From Salvia splendens (Eukaryota > Streptophyta > Magnoliopsida > Lamiales > Lamiaceae), in assembly GCF_004379255.2 (NCBI RefSeq), contig NC_056049.1:6882001-6946000 (forward strand): a DNA stretch of 64,000 nucleotides. Direction: 5' to 3'. A model generated the notes under the pieces. That model saw nothing but the letters and a program-made list of their open reading frames with translations, searched no databases and had not been told where the DNA came from. How positions within the stretch are numbered: position 1 is the stretch's first letter; each line of letters starts with the position of its first letter. Shown one piece after another: positions 49,401-61,313 of this stretch. A program made the position numbers and the translations under genes.

Positions 49401-50560
49401 ATTTGATTTTAAATCCTAATCTATCCAACCTACTAACAGACACAAGATTTCTAGCACAATCTGGTACATAGAGACATTCCTTAAGATCTATATGACATCT
49501 CGTGTCCAAGATCAGTCTATAGGTCCCGACGCCTTTAATTTGTGCTTTCATCCTGTTCCCCATGAACAAGTATTGTTCATTTCCTTTTATAGGTTGGATC
49601 GTACTGAATCCCTGTTCAATGTGAGACACATGAGTAGTAGCACCAGAATCTAACCACCAAGTATTATTAGGCACTTCAATAAGATTTGATTCAAAGTAAA
49701 CGAAACTATCATGTTTATCTTTCTTATCGAACCATGCCTTCCTTTTTGGACAATCCTTCTTGAAGTGTCCCGGTTCTCTACAGAAGAAACACTTCCTTTC
49801 CTTTTGGATCTTCTTTTCGGGGCCTTTAGGAAAAGAAGAATCTTTACGCTTGTCCTTTTTACTTGCCTTTCCCTTACTGGTGCTTGCTCCTCCATGACCC
49901 ATTAGGTTCACAACTTGGTCACCCATCTTCTTTAGTCTCCCTTCCTCTTGAACTAACATGGCCTTTAGTTCTTTAAGGTCCCATTTATCTTTTATGGTGT
50001 TATAATTCACCTGGAACTGACCAAATTCAATAGGAAGAGAGTTTATGATGAATTGAACCAAGAACTGTTCATGAACCTCCATTCCCAAGGTCGTGAGCCT
50101 TGCTGCCAAGTTTGACATGTGCGTTGCATGATCGTGAATCGGTTTAGACCAGTCAAACTTTCTTGTAGTGAGCTCACTCATTAGGCTTCCCACAATTGAC
50201 TTGTCGGCCAATTCCGACTGTGAACACTCATTTATCTTTTCAATAAATTCCCTTCCACTCTCTGTCTTAGGTATAGATGGCTTGAAACTTTCTGCCATCG
50301 TCATCCTCATAAGATTGAGACTTAGCCTGTTAGATCGCTCCCAAGTCTCATAACGAGACTTGTCCGTTTCAGAGCTCTCTGCTGTAATGGCTGTAGGCTC
50401 ATCTTCCGTAAGTATGGCATGATCAAGTGACATAACACCCAGTGAAAACCGGATCTGTTCTGACCATTCACCATAGTTCTGCCCATTGAACTTTACGACA
50501 GAGTTTGCAGATGCATATATATTAGATGAAGCTGCAACATTTATACATGCTTACAATTAG
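46499..50560 (-). pseudogene. Copia gag-pol polyprotein, broken by a frameshift and a stop
   Basis: Domains in order on the minus strand: Gag (about 50560-49850), CCHC knuckle CFFCREPGHFKKDC (~49775), protease WWLDSGATTHVS (~49640), pre-integrase LWHQRLGHIS, integrase with FIDDFSRY, DRGGEF and QQNGVAERRN (~49100-48680), reverse transcriptase with YVDDILL (~47490), and RNase H ending near 46500. A one-base loss near 48485 shifts the frame after integrase. A TAG replaces the Trp expected after the KQAS motif near 47599. The first in-frame ATG is at 50433, but open frame reaches ~50560 without ATG, so the normal start is missing or spliced. Confidence 0.92.
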
Positions 50561-51014
50561 AGCTTTGAACTTTAAACACCGATTCAGATAACTGTAATAA
50601 CATGTATTCAAGCAACCTTTGGGCAATACTTAAACACATATACTTTTATTTTTGATGCTATAATATACTTTAATGATCAATCATATCATACACATATCAA
50701 ATAAGCATGTTGCCTTTGGGTATACATACTACATGTGATACTGTAGACAAGATTAATCCTTTTCGTTTTATTAACATACATACAATGATCCACCTTTGGG
50801 TGATCTCCAAGTATATAGCTAATAAAGTTATTGATCAATCAACTTTCTTGTCATTTAGCATCCTTTAATCATGATCAATAATTTAAACAACTTTACATCA
50901 TTTCTATAATCATAATGTCATATAACAAGACCACTTTGGTGATTAACATGTCACATAACATTAACATGCAACTTAAAAGGATTAAAATTTGACATGCACG
51001 AATTTGTCCAGAGA

Positions 51015-51262
51015 GTTTGCCCGGTCGGGCGATTTTATACCTTTACAACGCCCGACCGGGCGTTTTGGCATTGGTGAGTTCCGAGAGTTTGCCCGGTCGG
51101 GTGATTTTATACCTTCAAAATGCCCGACCGGGCGTTGATATCGACCTTCCAGAAAGTTCGCCCGGTCGGGCATTTTCGTACCTCATAAACGCCCGACCGG
51201 GCGTTGTTTCAAACGACACGCCCATTCGAAACGCCCGACCGGGCGAAATGATGCCCGACCGG
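51015..51262. repeat. Palindromic GCCCGGTCGGGC / GCCCGACCGGGC array
   Basis: Eight occurrences (one with a one-base change, GCCCGGTCGGGT) of a 12-bp GC core, in three inverted pairs GCCCGGTCGGGC...GCCCGACCGGGC plus two same-direction copies, in the copia untranslated leader. Confidence 0.9.
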
Positions 51263-51439
51263 GCGAATCGTCTGTCCTCTGTTTTCTCCCTTCGATTTTC
51301 ATGTTTCAACCTTTCATGAAACAATCACCCAATGCGCAGCGGAACCAAACAACACAAAATGAAACATATACTTTCATATTTTGATTTTGAACATTCAATA
51401 TGGTGATTTAAACAAATCTAGGTTGGCTCTGATACCAAC

Positions 51440-52060
51440 TGTTAGCCATTCTTTATTGATCTCTATACCGGGATCATATCCTAGATTCGTAGTAATTCAA
51501 CCATAACACATACAACACATAAGAGATGATTTACCAACCTCCATCCATAGCTTAAATTTGATGTAGGGTAGTATTCCACGGTTTGATGTTTCCCCTATAA
51601 GCTGCGGTTGATGTTATCGTCTCTTGGCCTTCCTTTACTCGATTCTTTTGATGGAGAAGAATCTTATATGTATATGACTTTTCTTTATTCTTGTATATAG
51701 AATATGTAGAGAATTGTTGTGTATTAAAAGCTGTAAATTCTGAATGTATTTATAGGCAAACACACAACCATTCCGAAGGGTCGTGTCCGTTCGTTCACAT
51801 CTTTTCATAAATGCATCAGACTTATCCACATATTTCCTACAGCTTTTCCATCTTATTTACATACTTATATACACATAATGTATCATCTATTCAAGGCAAG
51901 AGAAGAGGGCTATCAATACGCCCGATTCTAACTCTTTTATCGAGACCGATCCATCACGGTATCGTCTTTCATGTTAGAATCCAATTGATACATTTAAACT
52001 TGATCTTTAATATTAAACCAATCTCTACATAGGTCATATATAGGAATAAATATTCCTACA
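51440..52060 (-). repeat. 5' LTR of the copia element
   Basis: Upstream LTR in the element's orientation. TATA-like CTATAAATAC on the minus strand lies near 51743-51757. The primer-binding site follows at about 51423-51439. Confidence 0.93.
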
Positions 52061-55000
52061 AAAAATAAAAAGAAGAAAAATGAAATTAATAAAATATGAG
52101 AAAAATAAAAATTAGAAGTGGTTTAAAGTAATGAGAAACGATTATAGAAAAGCACAAGTCACTTGTTGATCTAAACTCCAGCTAGAATCATTCTCCCAAA
52201 TCTTGAATGATAATTGACTCACGCTTTTAGAAATGTAAGAGGAAAACGTGGTTTGATTACGAGACCCTTGTCGAACAAATTCTATTCCAAGCTTTTGACT
52301 TGGACTTTGACGGGTATACCGTATATGGTCATAAACAATAAAATAGTGCAGTATATTAATAAAAATAATTAGTTTGTAACTGTACATTGTACGTCAAGGG
52401 GTAGTGTTAAAAAATAACTAAATCCTACTACATAATCAAATAATCAAAGAGGTCATTTTTAGGAATCAATTTAGTTCATAACATGGAACTAACTGTCATT
52501 TTTAGGTCATTTCAGTTCATAACTCTCGTACAAATTAAAATTATCTTAAAATAACATAATTGATATCTACAAATGACCTCCTTGGTTTAAATTTCATCCT
52601 TCTATTTTTTAATCTAAGGATTAAAATGGTCTCTAATTATATATTACTACAATTTTGTTACTTTTTTTTTATCACTATCCGTATAGATATCTCAGAATGA
52701 CAATAATGAGAAAAATGAAGATTGAAAATAATTAAGCGCAATTGATGGCCCTTACAAACGAAGCCCCTTCAATTTTGGATCAAAAGACAAAATCCAAAGG
52801 ATTCTAGAAATAAAAGAAAATATTAGCGTGCTCAATCTAAGGATTACAGAATCTTTGATTAGAACGATCCCAAAAGCCCAACATGCTAAACCACTCCTTA
52901 TTTTTCAAATAAGCGTGTAAAAGTTCCATAATTATTTGAATAAAAAAACATTTTTGATTAATGGTGGAAGTTAAAATCAGTTAAAGGGAGGATCTAGTAT
53001 TCAATTGATATGGTCGCAAGTTAGTACTACATGCAAAGGCCCAAAATCAAATATGTCATTAATTGCGGAAAGGGTATTAGTTTTTCTCGATCATATGGTA
53101 ATCATATTTCACATTTGGTAGGTCAAAAAGTTGGGAGACAGATTATGAAAATTAAGCGTAAAAAGGGAGGGGGATTTCTTATCAATTTTGGCTGCTTGTT
53201 TTGAACGTTAAAATCGTGTGCGCTAGCTATTATTATTACTTTTTTCCACAATTAGTCGAACGAGTTTTGATTTTTGAATAACAGGAGAAGATTAAATGCC
53301 TTTCTCTCTGTTTTTGGAGAAACAGACATGTGGTGTTTGAGAAACAGGAGAATGACTTGGGCCGAGTTGGCCCACCACGTCACATTTCCTGTTCGGCCTA
53401 GGCCCATCAAAATATAATATGCGTATTAGCACGTAAAATATAATGTGCAACATTTCAGTAATGTTAACTCTTTTTTTTTACTAGAGATAGTATTTTCTTT
53501 CTTTTTTCCCTATCTAATACTCCCTTAAACCACTTTTGAAAGAATCATTTTGTTTCGGCTCGATTTTTTATAAAATTGTTTGACTTTATGAAAAAAGTAA
53601 ATATAAAAATTGAGTGGAATATAGATCTATTATTTGTATTAGTTTTATAATGAATTGTGAGTGACTAAAAGATAGAAGAATGTGAGATCTGCATATCAAA
53701 AGTGAAAAAATAAATATTTAAATCGTGGATGAACCAAAATGTTAATAACTGATCTTTAAGTGGTGGACGGAGGGAATAGTCATGTTAGATTTTAGTAATA
53801 AACTTTGGATAGCAGTAGATTTGGAGCTTGGCCCCATCAAAAAAATACATTTGTAATTTGAACCATCACATGGTCCCAAAAATTGGCCAGCCCGCATTGT
53901 GATCCGAGAAGACTGATTAAAGAACGAAATTTGATACTACTACAAAGAAAAATATATGCGTGTTTTTATATGAAAGTAGGGCTGACCATTTTTAATACGG
54001 TACGATAATCTGACACGAATTTACACGAAAATAATAGGCTTGGGTCAAGAACACCCTTTTCTATCTGCATGTAGCAAACATTGCAGATTATTACATGTGA
54101 CTCCCACGTAGTTAGTTGGTCCAATCGAGCAATTGATAGATAGACCAAGTTATAACACCTTTCTTGGTTTAGTTTTATCATCAATTTTTTATCCTCAAAC
54201 TATTTATTGTTTTAGTTTAGTTGGTAGCCCATTCTTCCCTTTTATCGCTGATCTTGGATTCTAAAATAAAATCTAGTACTAACAGCTAAATTGAGTTGGA
54301 TCGAAAAGTATATCCAAAAATCAAAATGATACAAGTCTTGATGTTTATTCAATGAAACTATCGAAGCAGGATTCAGCTTAGTATATGTATATATTTAAGG
54401 TTCATAAAAGAAATGTTTCACTTTTAATGAGTCAGATGAAGTATCGTGTATAACATGTCTCCTTTCTATGTTTCTGCATTTCACAATGGGTGTAGAAGAG
54501 TTTGGCTTTCTATTCCCTTTTCTTTGTCTTGCGATGATGAAGCTTCGGAATGAGGCTGTCCCTTTGGTTGTTGGTGGTTTGTTTGTCTGTCTATTTTGCG
54601 CATCATATTTGCTATTTGTAGAGTGATTTCACTCTGTCCCATTTGGCTGAAATTGGCCATGTGGTTCTAAACATACTAGCAAAAATCTTTGATTTATATT
54701 ACTTGATATCAGTCTTTTTTCTAACATATTACTACAATACTATAGAAAAATGTATGCATGACTTCTCGGTACACATTCCTGGTGAAATTTGATGAAACAA
54801 CCCAACAAAATAATTAAGTTTAAAAGAAAAGAATAATTATTCTACCTTGAATATTCTGGGAAAAATAATGATCATGCAATGTTAAGCTTATAGATATGAA
54901 TATATAGACTCTCGTGTATGTGTAAGTGTATCATCATCACCAACATGAAGATGAATTCAGTTAGGAAAATGGCTGCAGCGCCCATACGGCCACATGCTGC

Positions 55001-55657
55001 TAAGAGTCGACTACTTACCAAAGCTACTTTACCGTGGACGAGCATTTACAGTTGCTGTATCCAGTTGACCTCTGTTACGTGGCATCAACCACCTGCTTAT
55101 TTGGAAGAAAGACCATCTGCACATTTCACCATTACCATTCATTCCTACCAAAACTGGCAAACATGGTTTGACACCACATGACTTTATCATACCGACATTC
55201 CTACCATATGAGATAATCCCTTTATTACACATAGATTCCAAACAAACAATTAATCAAGCCCACATGGAAATGATGTCTCAAGTTTCATGTTCAAAAGCAA
55301 GGATAATTACTTTCACACTCGGCCACCTGACCAAGCGTAAGTGAACTAACAAGCATGAGATAAAATAACAATGCCGAATGCATGAGATAGGCAAATTGTA
55401 CGAGGAAAAACTAAATCAGGCAGACTCAAGAAAATGAGTGTTTTTAGCTCCTGATCAATATCTATTCAATACAATGAGATCTGATGTGCGTGTGATATGT
55501 TAGCCTGTTAGGTATCGGGAAGCTGTTAAATCATCATTAATGGTACAGATACAGCTAAACTAGTATAGGGTATCGAGCAGAAAAGGTTTTCGAATATCTT
55601 CAATATCCTGAGGAGCTCAAAATGTGTTCGCAGTCTAATACATCTTCCTAAAGAAAA
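52061..55657. other. Gene-poor spacer
   Basis: AT-rich DNA with a Stowaway-like MITE at 53520-53776 and no supportable gene. Confidence 0.5.
53520..53776. mobile_element. Stowaway-like MITE
   Basis: Left end CTCCCTTAAACCAC after TA; right end GTGGTGGACGGAGGGA before TA, i.e. the inverted CTCCCTCCGTCC motif. About 257 bp and AT-rich. Confidence 0.6.
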
Positions 55658-58600
55658 TCAGAGCCTCTTCTTTTTGGTATCTGCTTCACTTGAAATCTTA
55701 GATGGTGCCCACTGTTTTATATTTATATATATCAAAATCAATACAAACTGAGAGAAACATAAGCTCATAATCACAGCTTCAAAGAGAAAAGGATATTTTT
55801 CTGGAGGAGTAACTGTTATGTAGACGATATGAATGACAAGAGAGCAAGCAGATGCAAACAATTTCAGAATAAATGGAATGGAACTGGACACTCTTGCATC
55901 TTTCCTGACACCGGGTGCATGGTAGAGTAGGACAAAAAGGCCATACAGAGCAGCATATGGAAGTACCAAATTGTCACGCCTTAAAAGAGGGAACATGGAG
56001 AGCAAAGCAGAGTGTATAAACCACTGGAAGACAAACGGTTCTTCCACAGCCAAGAAGCTTGCAGGCAGAAGTGGAAGCAGGATAGATTTCTCATGTACTG
56101 TAAAATTGAACCGTCAATTACAGATCAGATTAGATATAATGCTGGAACCAGTCGTGGACTAAGCATGAGCTGCCTGTTAGACATACCTTGGAATGAGAAT
56201 AGGTAAAATGAGAACGAGCAGTTTAGCAAACCGTGCAGAAAACCACGTTTGGTTGGTGACCAAACAAGCTGGATCATGGAAGGAAGACATGTGGAAACTG
56301 TTGCAACAAGACTGAGAAGTTTCAGTGATTGTGTTGTAAACAATCTCTTCCATTTCACGGCAACTGAAGTCGTGCACCAAAAGTTTGCAACATAATCCTC
56401 GTATATACCTCTCTCAAATGGAGCTAACCGAGAAAGAACCTGTTCCAAGCATCAATTTCCATGTGTCACCTACATGTGCAAGTATATGTGGAGACTCGAG
56501 TAGTATTCGCAAAAACACAACCATTATGATAAATTTGCATTGTATGATAATTGATAACCATGAAATGGCACGTGCATTATAATACAACCACAAATGACAT
56601 GAACATTATGGTTCAACCAATCAAATGACATTTTTATCAAAATTCAAGATGCCTTTTTAATTAAACAATGTAGATATAGGACTTTAACATAGAGTCCCCA
56701 TGCTATCATGGATGCAACAGGCCCCATAATGGAGACGATGACAATCTGCAGGTGGCAGTGTTCAGTCCTGGCACATTCCCTGTAATACTATCATGTCCAG
56801 CTGGATCTTAGAAACAGAAAATGTCATTGCATAATCTCCAGTTCTCTTCATCCCTGAACTAATGCATTTAATAGGACCCATGTTTATGCTATAGAAGAGG
56901 CAGCTGAGAGAGAGAGAGAGACCGAGGCAACCTAGATCAGTCCTCCAGTGGTGTTTGATGTGACATAGTAAAAAATCCTACTATCAATGTGCTAAAGTAA
57001 AATTCCCATTGTATATGGTGCACACTAGAACTTTTGACATGAAACAAATAACTATTTGATTGTCTATTACATGAACGAAAAATATTGTTTCTGACATGAG
57101 GACTGCTGCTTTTATCGATTTACAATTAAGAAACTTTGTCGATTCAAAGATATGTGAGTCATGTGACATAATTTATACATTTTCTTTTCGTCAATTAAAA
57201 ACTCAAGTTGTGGATATCCAAGTCCTCCAGAAACACCTCCATCTAAAAACTTAGCACTGTCTTGCACCTATGATATATGTTAATGGCTTAATGCAGCATC
57301 AAACAAACTAAAACAAGAATATATGTTTGCTGCATGCAATCATCTAAGAAGCCACGATATAAACAATTCAATTCACTCCCAAAAAAATCTTAACAAATGC
57401 AGTGTGATCTGAGACTGATCAATAACACTTGATTGCAGTAAGTATATGTGTCACATACTTCAAGAAGTGTATTTAGTTCTAATTTTTTACACTCAGCATC
57501 ACACATGTAGAGCTTAAGGACAGAACGTAAATCAAAATACAGTGACATACCTCCAAAAATGCATCCACTGAATTAAGGTATGGACACCAAACTAGAGCAA
57601 AGGTCCCTAAAACCAACAAACCTAGTTTCAAAACCTCAACTATTGGACGCTGGCGCCTCAGGCACTTGCCCAAAAGATAAGTAAAAAAGGCAGGTGCATA
57701 ATATGTACTCATCTGAAAGTCCAAAAAATAAGGAAAAGGTTAGGAAGCTCGGAACGTATAGCATTAACAAAATGGATGTGTGTAAATTTTACGTTAAGAA
57801 ATTTCTCTCTGACAGATATCACAATCCAAGAAGTTCAATCTGCATTTTCTAAAAAAATTATGCAGTCCATTTCATGAGATATTCTGTAACTGGTTCCAGA
57901 TAGTGACTTGCTATATCAAAGACAGATAGTGACCTCTACTTTACCATTCCAGAAAGGCTGCAATTCAAAAACAGAAAACAGTAACAAACTAATGAAAGCT
58001 AATATACGAAAAAATACTTATGGGTTATGTTTGGCTGTGGGCCTGTGGCTGTTGGGTACTGAGCCAAAAATGGCCAAATTAGAGTACCTTAGGCAAAGGT
58101 AAACGGTGGCACTGTGTATCAATATGCCTATACTACCTGCGACCTGATATTGACATATTTATAAGGTTTAAGACAGGCCATTAACTAGGGGATTTCATTA
58201 GCAAAATTACTAGTTTTAAATGGGAAATTCATCAACCATAAGAATAATCACTCAAGCTAGATTCAAAGGCATAGGGTTCAAAGGATGGATTATGTACTAA
58301 GACTAACTTGCTTCAATTAAACATATCAAATGAAAGTAATTAAGCTCTAGCAACTAAATTGCATGAAGTTTTACAAAATTGGAGCTCTCACTATACAACA
58401 TAGTTTTTCACACAGTTACTCAAACAAGATCCAAAAAGAAATATAAATGATAATAATTTCTATTATGTCTTAAGGAGAAAAGCACCTGTTTGTGATTAAG
58501 AGCCAGGCAAAATAGCATGGAGCCAACAAGGTCTCTATTTGATAAAATTGCCGCAACAGCAGCAGCAGTTAGCCCCAAACTAATACAATTGTACTGCAAA

Positions 58601-59555
58601 TAGGAAACAACAGAGACAACAAACGACAGGTATGAGAGGGGTGCATTAACACATTACAAGTGGGGTAACAACATTGTTCTTGCATTTCCGGGTATACCTG
58701 AAAATGGCCGTGATCAATCAAAATGAGACATGGGTTCAATAGAATCATCAAAATGTGCCAAGCCTTACTGCTCTTTTTGTCATCAGGATTCCCAGAGTAA
58801 TACACAGTTACAAAATAAAGCACTGCAGGAAAGAATATCATCAAATCAGACATCAGAACCGTCCACCTCATCAACAGCTTCCTACATAAAAGCATCACGA
58901 AAATTAAAATCAGTGAATTCCATATTTTTTTCTTATAGCACTAAAGAATCTATGAAAACAAATATCCTAATTTCAAAATTTAGCTCGTATCAAACTCCAT
59001 TTCAGCTAGAATTGAGCACACAAATTTTAGAATTTATTATAGTGTCTTTAGAAACTCCAATCGCAATCCTCACAAAGCATAAATGTTGACAACAAAGCAT
59101 AGAATCAAACGCTTCATTATAAACCAGGATCAGAAACTCAAATAATCAGCATACCCAATGTAGGATTCGTATCCGCGAGAACTCGAAAGAGCCACCGATG
59201 CTGGATCGAAGAACCTCAGCAAAATGCCATGGAAGTAACTCTGGTAAGCAGTGAGAGGGGGGTAATCGAGTCCCCAATATTTGAGATCATTGACGGTGCT
59301 GTTGCGGTACCAGTCCTTAGGTGGAAGATTGATGGTAATCTCCATCCAGTGGCGCTGCGCCTCGTAATCGCCGAAGATCGGCGGCGTGTTGGCGCCGGAA
59401 TAGGGGTGGAGCGCGACGGCGAGCCGAATGAAGACGGCGAAGAGGGCTATGCAGAGGAAGCATGATTTTGAAGTTTGGGAGATGATGAATGACCAGATTT
59501 CGGGTTCGGATATCGTTTGAGGCGAGTTGTTACTCTTCTTCTTTCCGATCGCCAT
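55658..59555 (-). CDS. ALG6: ALG6 glucosyltransferase (Dol-P-Glc dependent)
   Basis: ER membrane enzyme adding the first glucose to the lipid-linked Man9GlcNAc2 donor for N-glycosylation. Exons on the minus strand: 59155-59555, 58698-58881, 58486-58593, 57551-57712, 56187-56439 and 55658-56097, all GT-AG, joining to 515 residues, normal for the family. The luminal loop after the first membrane segment has the GDYEAQRHWMEI motif (Asp63, Glu65) and YWGLDYPPLTAY (~93-104), hallmarks of ALG6/ALG8. HGHFQ, LSRLAPFERGIYED and the W-C-T-T-S stretch match ALG6 rather than ALG8. About ten further hydrophobic segments; the C-terminus ends in basic KKKRL, an ER-type tail. Conserved start MAIGKKK. Confidence 0.95.
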
Positions 59556-59710
59556 TCTTGTTTTGCAGGAAAATATTTTGGGATTTAGTCTACTGTTTTC
59601 TATAGGTATTATTCATAATCTCATTTTACTAGTATTCCCGTCCCAAAAAAAATAAGAATATTTGAAATGACATGAGAACTAATGCATACTTAAAATAGTG
59701 TTGTTGGATA

Positions 59711-59924
59711 TTAGTGATTGATAGTAGGCTCTAATAATATAAGTTATTAAATAAATTAATATATATGGGTAATGAATTTGAGAGAACTCTCCATAAATAG
59801 AAATGGAGTAATTTATATTAGTGATTAATAGTAGGCTCTAATAATATAAGTTATTAATAAATTAATATATATGGATAATGAATTTGAGAGAACTCTCCAT
59901 AAATAGAAATGGGGTAATTTTATG
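59711..59924. repeat. 107-bp tandem duplication
   Basis: Two adjacent copies beginning TTAGTGATTRATAGTAGGCT at 59711 and 59818, about 95% alike. They lie roughly 160-370 bp upstream of the ALG6 start. Confidence 0.9.
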
Positions 59925-61141
59925 ATACGGAAGAAAAAAAGAAAGTGTCCTATTTTAGTAGTAGTACTATGTTTTAGTAGTACCCTAAATGGGGTAATTT
60001 TAGTAGTACTATATTTTTATTTAAAACGTGATATCCACTCTAACACAGTATCGTCATTGTTGAGCAAATGTGGAGGTGGGGGGCGAAAACTTTTGTTTGT
60101 TTTGGATGGTGTTGAACAATTTTTTCACAAGTGTCACACTTTAAATATTTCCATGTTTACAAACATAAGCATTTTTCTGAGATCATTGCTCGGTCATATT
60201 TTATGCAAATTATTAATGTACTCGGGAATTTGACCATTTGTTTCGAGTATTATTCATATATTTCATTTTCGTTGTATTTATTACTATTCGCTATTAGAGA
60301 ATTCTGACTGTTCGCGGATTGTCTATTAACACCTTTTCGGAGATGTTGACGACGAAGAGTTCTACTATGGTTGTCTCCTACAATGAATGCTTCTTGTTTC
60401 TATTCAATGGAATCAATTAATTGCCTTCGACCGAAGTATATGTTTCACATCCAGGAAGGACATTCACATTATCAATGTGGATCCCCAATGGAAAGTTAAC
60501 TTTCATTTGAGCTCGTTACCAAAATAGATTGGGACGAATCAAAATTCCGATAAGGTTTTGGACCCAAACTCTATTCCTAACAAACTGTGTAACAATTATT
60601 GTCAGCTTGGATTATATTGAAACTGAAATGATAATGACCGACATTATTTAGATTCATTACAATTGATTTTTAGAATAATAAAAACAAGAATGTATATGTT
60701 AGAGATTAATATGTGAGAGCATCTGATATTTATAAAATAAGATAGACCGCGCGTCAAGCCGCTCCCACAATAACCTAATAATTAATAAAGTAGACAAAAA
60801 AAATTATTGCTAGACATAACGTATATATTATGGATAGACCGCGTATCAAGCCGCTCCCACAATATGCGTTACGGATTCCCGCTCGACCACTCTAATGGCA
60901 ATGCGATTAGGCACATAGATCAAAGCCAAGCATGTACCAAGTACCAACACTACATATATTTGAATTTGACCTTCATTATTCCCATCTCAATTTATTTTGT
61001 TGCCAAATTATAGGAAAATAATTAAAAAAGGAAACATAAAACCTAAAACGGATCACCAAAACTAATTGACACGTGTCTACTACTAATTGGTGCAGGTGTG
61101 CCGGCTAGTAACCATGCTGTTATAGCCTACATAAATTGAGC

Positions 61142-61313
61142 TATATAAACGCCGCGATAGGCAGCAGTTTGCAATTTGTTTGTGTGATTTGCGTGTCGTT
61201 TTTTTGGATTTTTTAAAAATTCATCGATCAGCTCCTATCTCGCCGCCGGCCACCGGAGATCGGAGCCGCATTCTCCGACGCGCGTCCGGACGTAGAGTCA
61301 GAGAACCAAAACG
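61142..61313 (+). promoter_or_regulatory. RAD23 core promoter and leader
   Basis: A TATA box CTATATAAACGC at about 61142-61153, followed by a GC-rich leader (about 160 bp) ending AAAACG before the ATG at 61314. Confidence 0.6.

Larger units (their letters stand above)
45541..52060 (-). mobile_element. Ty1/copia retrotransposon, young but defective
   Basis: 6,520 bp with two 621-bp LTRs (45541-46161, 51440-52060) that look identical on reading, and an AAAAA target duplication on both sides. The primer site TTGGTATCAGAGCC (minus strand) adjoins the right, 5' LTR; a purine tract AAGTGGGAG adjoins the left LTR. Gag-pol lies on the minus strand and is interrupted twice. The 5' leader carries GCCCGGTCGGGC palindromes. 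Confidence 0.95.
59556..61313. other. Bidirectional spacer between ALG6 and RAD23
   Basis: Contains a 107-bp tandem duplication, two short direct repeats (CAAGCCGCTCCCACAAT at about 60757 and 60847) and the RAD23 promoter. No gene supported. Confidence 0.55.

Noticed and set aside
51015..51262. CRISPR-like array
   Set aside because: The repeats are palindromic cores of a retrotransposon leader with irregular spacing in a plant genome; no cas genes.
59922..60233. 103-codon frame next to the tandem duplication
   Set aside because: Starts in the repeat, low-complexity hydrophobic, no known features.
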